Source of the DNA: Acidobacteriota bacterium
Lineage (GTDB): Bacteria; Acidobacteriota; Terriglobia; Bryobacterales; Bryobacteraceae
Assembly (NCBI GenBank): GCA_025352795.1
Contig: JANXSF010000012.1
Span: 1 to 64,000, forward strand
Direction of reading: 5' to 3'
DNA: 64,000 bases
This document shows, one piece after another, positions 61,200 through 64,000 of the stretch; the first letter of the stretch is position 1; every line of letters starts with the position of its first letter. A program made the position numbers and the translations under genes. The notes beneath the pieces were generated by a model. That model did not search any database. It was not told the DNA's origin and saw only the letters and a list, made by a program, of their open reading frames with translations.

Positions 61200-62303
61200 A
61201 TGCGCATTGCCATCCTCGGCACACGAGGAATCCCAGCCAACTACGGTGGGTTCGAAACCTTCGCTGAAGAGTTGGCCAAACGGCTTGTCGCAAACGGACA
61301 TCAAGTAACCGTTTATTGCCGCGAACTTCACCCACAGCCCACTTACTTGGGAGTGAAGCTGGTGTATCTTCCGACTATTCATCATAAGTATTTCGACACC
61401 ATCGTCCACACTGCACTTTCGACGTTTCACTTACTGTTCCATCGCGCGGACGTTGTGCTGTACTGCAATGCGGCCAATGCTATTTTCACTTTCCTCCCAC
61501 GGTTGGTTGGCATGCGAGTTGCGTTGAATGTGGACGGGCTGGAGCGCAAACGAAAGAAGTGGAACAAGCTGGCCCAGCTCTGGTATTTGTTATCGGAATG
61601 GTTGGCCACATTTCTTCCCAACGTCACGGTGACCGATGCAGCGGCGATTGAAAAATACTACTTGGATCGATATCAACGTAAGTCAACCTTCATCCCTTAT
61701 GGTGCTGAAATGGGCAAGCTGGAAACCACCGATGTGCTGCGACAGTTGGGGCTGGAGGCTGGTCGCTATTTCCTTTATGTAAGTCGGATGGAACCGGAAA
61801 ACAATGGCCTGCTGGTGCGGGAAGCGTTTGAGTTAGTGGACACAGATAGGCAACTGGCCCTGATCGGCGACGCCCCTTATGCCGACGAATATATTGCCCG
61901 TGTGCGCAATACGAAGAATCCGCGGATCGTCATGCCGGGTGCCATTTACGGGCAAGGCTACAAGGAACTGGGGTCGCACTGCTTCGCCTACATCCACGCA
62001 ACGGAGGTGGGCGGAACGCATCCGGCATTGATTGAGGCTATGGGTCGCGGGGCATTGGTGATGTATCTGGATACTGAGGAAAATCGCGAAGTAGCGGGGG
62101 ATGCTGGGGTGGCGTTTGAGCAGTTCAACCTGGCTGAAAAAATCGGCGATGTGCTGGGTATGACTGATCCGCAGCGTGTGGCCTTGTGTAATGCTGCTTT
62201 AAGTAGAGTGAGGGAACGCTATAGCTGGGACGCTGTGACGGAGCAGTACCAGCAACTATTCGCGCAAATGCTATCCGCAGATGTCACAGATGAACGCAGA
62301 TAA
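61200..62303 (+). CDS. Glycosyltransferase with DUF1972 N-terminus (rhamnosyltransferase-like)
   Basis: A 367-residue GT-B enzyme. It starts with the DUF1972 signature MRIAILGTRGIPANYGGFET and FAEELAKRL. The C-terminal GT4-like half has YFLYVSRMEPENNGLLVREA and, near the end, EVGGTHPALIEAMGRGALVMYL, with the nucleotide-sugar-binding E-x7-E pattern. DUF1972 enzymes such as beta-1,4-rhamnosyltransferases build exopolysaccharide or O-antigen. No Shine-Dalgarno is seen; TACAAT at 61186-61191 lies 8 nt before the ATG. The last residues (DVTDERR) are encoded by the left arm of a genomic repeat. Confidence 0.87.
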   Translation: MRIAILGTRGIPANYGGFETFAEELAKRLVANGHQVTVYCRELHPQPTYLGVKLVYLPTIHHKYFDTIVHTALSTFHLLFHRADVVLYCNAANAIFTFLPRLVGMRVALNVDGLERKRKKWNKLAQLWYLLSEWLATFLPNVTVTDAAAIEKYYLDRYQRKSTFIPYGAEMGKLETTDVLRQLGLEAGRYFLYVSRMEPENNGLLVREAFELVDTDRQLALIGDAPYADEYIARVRNTKNPRIVMPGAIYGQGYKELGSHCFAYIHATEVGGTHPALIEAMGRGALVMYLDTEENREVAGDAGVAFEQFNLAEKIGDVLGMTDPQRVALCNAALSRVRERYSWDAVTEQYQQLFAQMLSADVTDERR

Positions 62304-62351
62304 CAGCCGACTGTGATTGTGTTGGTTTTATCTGCGCTTATCTGCGTCATC
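62280..62351. repeat. Inverted repeat, arms at 62280-62303 and 62328-62351
   Basis: Left arm GATGTCACAGATGAACGCAG ATAA and right arm TTATCTGCGCTTATCTGCGT CATC are inverted copies with about five mismatches. The left arm supplies the last eight codons and stop of the glycosyltransferase. Confidence 0.7.
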
Positions 62352-62541
62352 TTTGGATGGGTGTTCTATAAGCTTTCAACGGCCGCTGATGCACGGTGAT
62401 AACAGCCAACTGCACCCTTCTTCGTCATTGGCGGGTCAATGCGGCGGCAGCGGAGCAGCAGGACACTTCTGAAGGAAGTTGCTGCCTACTTTCTTCTTCC
62501 GTATTTTTCGCCCATGTGATCCCATTTTTTGCGGCCCGATA

Positions 62542-62609
62542 ATGTGGGGACAGCACGCGTGTTTACTATCTTTCGGGATCGCAATTGGAAACACGCGGGC
62601 TGTCCCCAT
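62542..62609. repeat. Inverted repeat with GGGGACAGC ends
   Basis: ATGTGGGGACAGCACGCGTG TTT (62542-62564) and AAACACGCGGGCTGTCCCCA T (62589-62609) form about 21-bp arms. I recall similar repeats from acidobacterial and planctomycete genomes. Directly behind it, 62608-62656 holds four tandem copies of ATCTAAAT(C/T)C-type units. Confidence 0.75.
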
Positions 62610-63133
62610 CTAAATTGTCCCAATCTAAATCCCCATCTAAATCCATCTAAATCCTGTTGTTTGCGAAGTTCTCATTCTGGCGCATGGCGGCTCGGAACGG
62701 TTTTCCACGGACTAGCGGTTTGCTTTCCTGCTTCTACTGTGGACTGCTAGCGGCCTGAGGTGGCCTGGGTGAAAATACAAAGCATTGATTCAGAGCGAAA
62801 AATACTTTCGCGCCATCCGTGATGACTAAAGTTTGGATTCGTTCAGCAATCCAACTCCGTCACCTCTGCTTTGGGCTTCCGTTCGGGCGCGACCCCGTTC
62901 GGACACGTTCACCCCACCACGACTTTCCCGCAACCATCATCAACAGCGGACATTTTTATCTGGAGATAAGTGTTTTAAAGGTAAGTAGAGGTCACGTCCC
63001 TGAATTATTACGGTCTTCACAGGAGTTATTGTCATTGCGCGCACTTGGAAAAGTGATACGGCGGCAAGTTTTCATAAACCCTATGGATCTTGGCAGGAAT
63101 GGCCGATTACAATCTGAGGATCCAGACTTCGTC
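62610..63133. other. Repeat-rich spacer with no recognisable gene
   Basis: After the ATCTAAATCC tandem units, the sequence to 63133 shows no convincing coding frame on either strand. The last 20 bases carry GAGGA upstream of the metallopeptidase ATG. Confidence 0.45.
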
Positions 63134-64000
63134 ATGACCTACGGACGGAAAGTAAGAAAGCTGCGCAATGGCGGATTCCTCTGCGCGCTCGCTGCGTTCT
63201 CGGCATGTGTGCCTTGCGTCCAGGCACAGGATTTCGACCCGCAACGCCAGCAACAAGTCCTGTTCGACGGCCAGGTACAGGTGGGGGCAGGACAGCGTTA
63301 CGTCGTGTCATTCGCGACGCGCTCGAATTTCAGGAATGCCCGTATAGCTGGCAACCTGCAGGCCAAGGGAGGCAGTGGAAACGATATCCGCGTGATGGTC
63401 GTCAAAGGCCAGTCACTCGTCTACGATTCAGGACAGCGGCGCTCTGTTGTCTTAAGTGTGGACTTCAGCGAGCCCGGACAATATGTGCTGATGTTCGATA
63501 ACAGCTTTTCGTTGTTGTCGCCCAAGGTTGTCTTCGGGACGGTGTCGCTCGTGCATTCGGGTGTCGATGCTGGGAGAAACGAGGCCGACGAGGAGGAAGC
63601 GGTGGCTCATTTCACGAGGGCCTCCCAGATCATGCAGCGGCTCTATGCCGCGCTGAAGGCCAATGAGCGCGTCTGGGGCACAAGCCAGCTTACGGGAGTT
63701 CCAGAGGTCCGGCTCTTGAACGAGAGCTCAATCAACGCTACGGCGAACTGGACAACCAACAATATTTCCGTAAACCGTGGACTTTCCCGGCTTACGGAAA
63801 AGGCTATGGAAAAGGGTGAGGATGTGCTGGCTGCAACGCTGGCACATGAGCTGGGCCATATCTTCTACCGGCATCCGGGCTACGGCTCTGGCCCCGGCGT
63901 CAAGGGACTCTTTGATGAACTGCGCGGCGTGACGGCGCTCGACCGCGTTCAGGAAAAGGAAGCAGACATCCTTGGCATCCGCGTAGCCTGCCAGGCGGGC
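63134..64000 (+). CDS. Secreted M48-like metallopeptidase (C-terminus beyond window)
   Basis: The frame from ATG 63134 stays open to the window's end (289 codons). It has a signal peptide (GGFLCALAAFSACVPCVQAQ) and a beta-rich domain at about residues 40-145 (VLFDGQVQVGAGQRYVVSFA TRS, QYVLMFDNSFSLLSPKVVFG) that is not part of M48. The peptidase core follows: LAATLAHELGHIFYRHPGYG with zinc ligands H238 and H242 and catalytic E239, and the third ligand region EKEADILGIRVACQAG (E276, D278). GC content and C/G-ending codons look higher than in the rest of the window, suggesting a different origin. The 3' end cannot be judged. Confidence 0.82.
   Translation, partial: MTYGRKVRKLRNGGFLCALAAFSACVPCVQAQDFDPQRQQQVLFDGQVQVGAGQRYVVSFATRSNFRNARIAGNLQAKGGSGNDIRVMVVKGQSLVYDSGQRRSVVLSVDFSEPGQYVLMFDNSFSLLSPKVVFGTVSLVHSGVDAGRNEADEEEAVAHFTRASQIMQRLYAALKANERVWGTSQLTGVPEVRLLNESSINATANWTTNNISVNRGLSRLTEKAMEKGEDVLAATLAHELGHIFYRHPGYGSGPGVKGLFDELRGVTALDRVQEKEADILGIRVACQAG

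Noticed and set aside
61150-61200. Leaderless promoter for the glycosyltransferase
   Set aside because: TACAAT lies at a fitting place, but no -35 element is found at 16-18 nt; too weak to list.

Overview
The window looks like a chromosomal piece from an acidobacterium of the Bryobacterales/'Solibacter' type. This is inferred from gene content: four very large carboxypeptidase-regulatory/TonB-type (Oar-like) receptor reading frames, many secreted peptidases, DinB-like proteins, a PEP-CTERM protein, a tal-pgi fusion, and a dispersed REP-like inverted repeat built around GCTCCCTCGCGGTCACGGCT. No rRNA, complete tRNA, integrase or CRISPR array was found.

Layout. 1-560: the start of a small transposon-type gene running off the left edge and the 3' half of a tRNA-Gly, a scar typical of integration sites. 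562-3225: 2-hydroxyacid dehydrogenase and HpcH/HpaI aldolase as a coupled pair, then a FadR-type GntR regulator. 3222-7855: the C-terminal stump of rtcR, a 16-bp iterated operator, and a two-gene P-loop ATPase operon whose second protein ends in TPRs. 7907-19240: secreted proteins (a frameshifted Oar-like receptor, an M28 peptidase, a decayed membrane-protein gene, a large lipase-like hydrolase, an M14 peptidase). 19379-22815: a TIR gene overlapping a TIR-NACHT-pentapeptide-WD40 gene. 22929-25940: ceramidase-like enzyme, fasciclin protein, then an HU-like gene coupled to an HU-TIR fusion. 26363-34266: pilin genes, hydrolase, CPxCG protein, two DinB proteins, tatA-tatC, methyltransferase, NDH-2. 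34454-39668: a giant DUF11-type surface protein broken by one TGA, and a three-gene minus-strand cassette resembling secretion-apparatus accessory genes. 39949-54995: two Oar-like receptors, two tiny membrane proteins, then ku-addB-addA. 55363-62303: tal-pgi fusion, PEP-CTERM protein, malonyl-CoA-synthetase-like ligase, DUF4159 protein, rhamnosyltransferase-like glycosyltransferase. 62304-64000: a repeat-rich spacer and the start of an M48-like secreted metallopeptidase.

The most interesting material is three separate signal-transduction/immunity-style loci within 22 kb: (i) two ATPases plus TPR behind an rtcR stump, (ii) TIR + TIR-NACHT-pentapeptide-WD40, (iii) HU + HU-TIR. The first two share the same promoter geometry: a -10 hexamer ending exactly 6 nt before ATG, which predicts leaderless transcripts. 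The HU/HU-TIR pair is the best candidate for an undescribed system, because it joins a nucleoid-protein fold to a TIR domain that keeps its glutamate.

The window also records rearrangement. A pilin gene is split into an N-terminal part at about 55.1 kb (minus strand) and a C-terminal part at 26.36 kb (plus strand). A 78-bp inverted duplication containing the addA 3' end lies at or near the two breakpoints, as if the 28.7-kb segment between them had been inverted (or mis-joined). Several other genes are broken by single events: a receptor by a G7 tract, a DUF11 protein by TGA, and a membrane protein by stop plus frameshifts.
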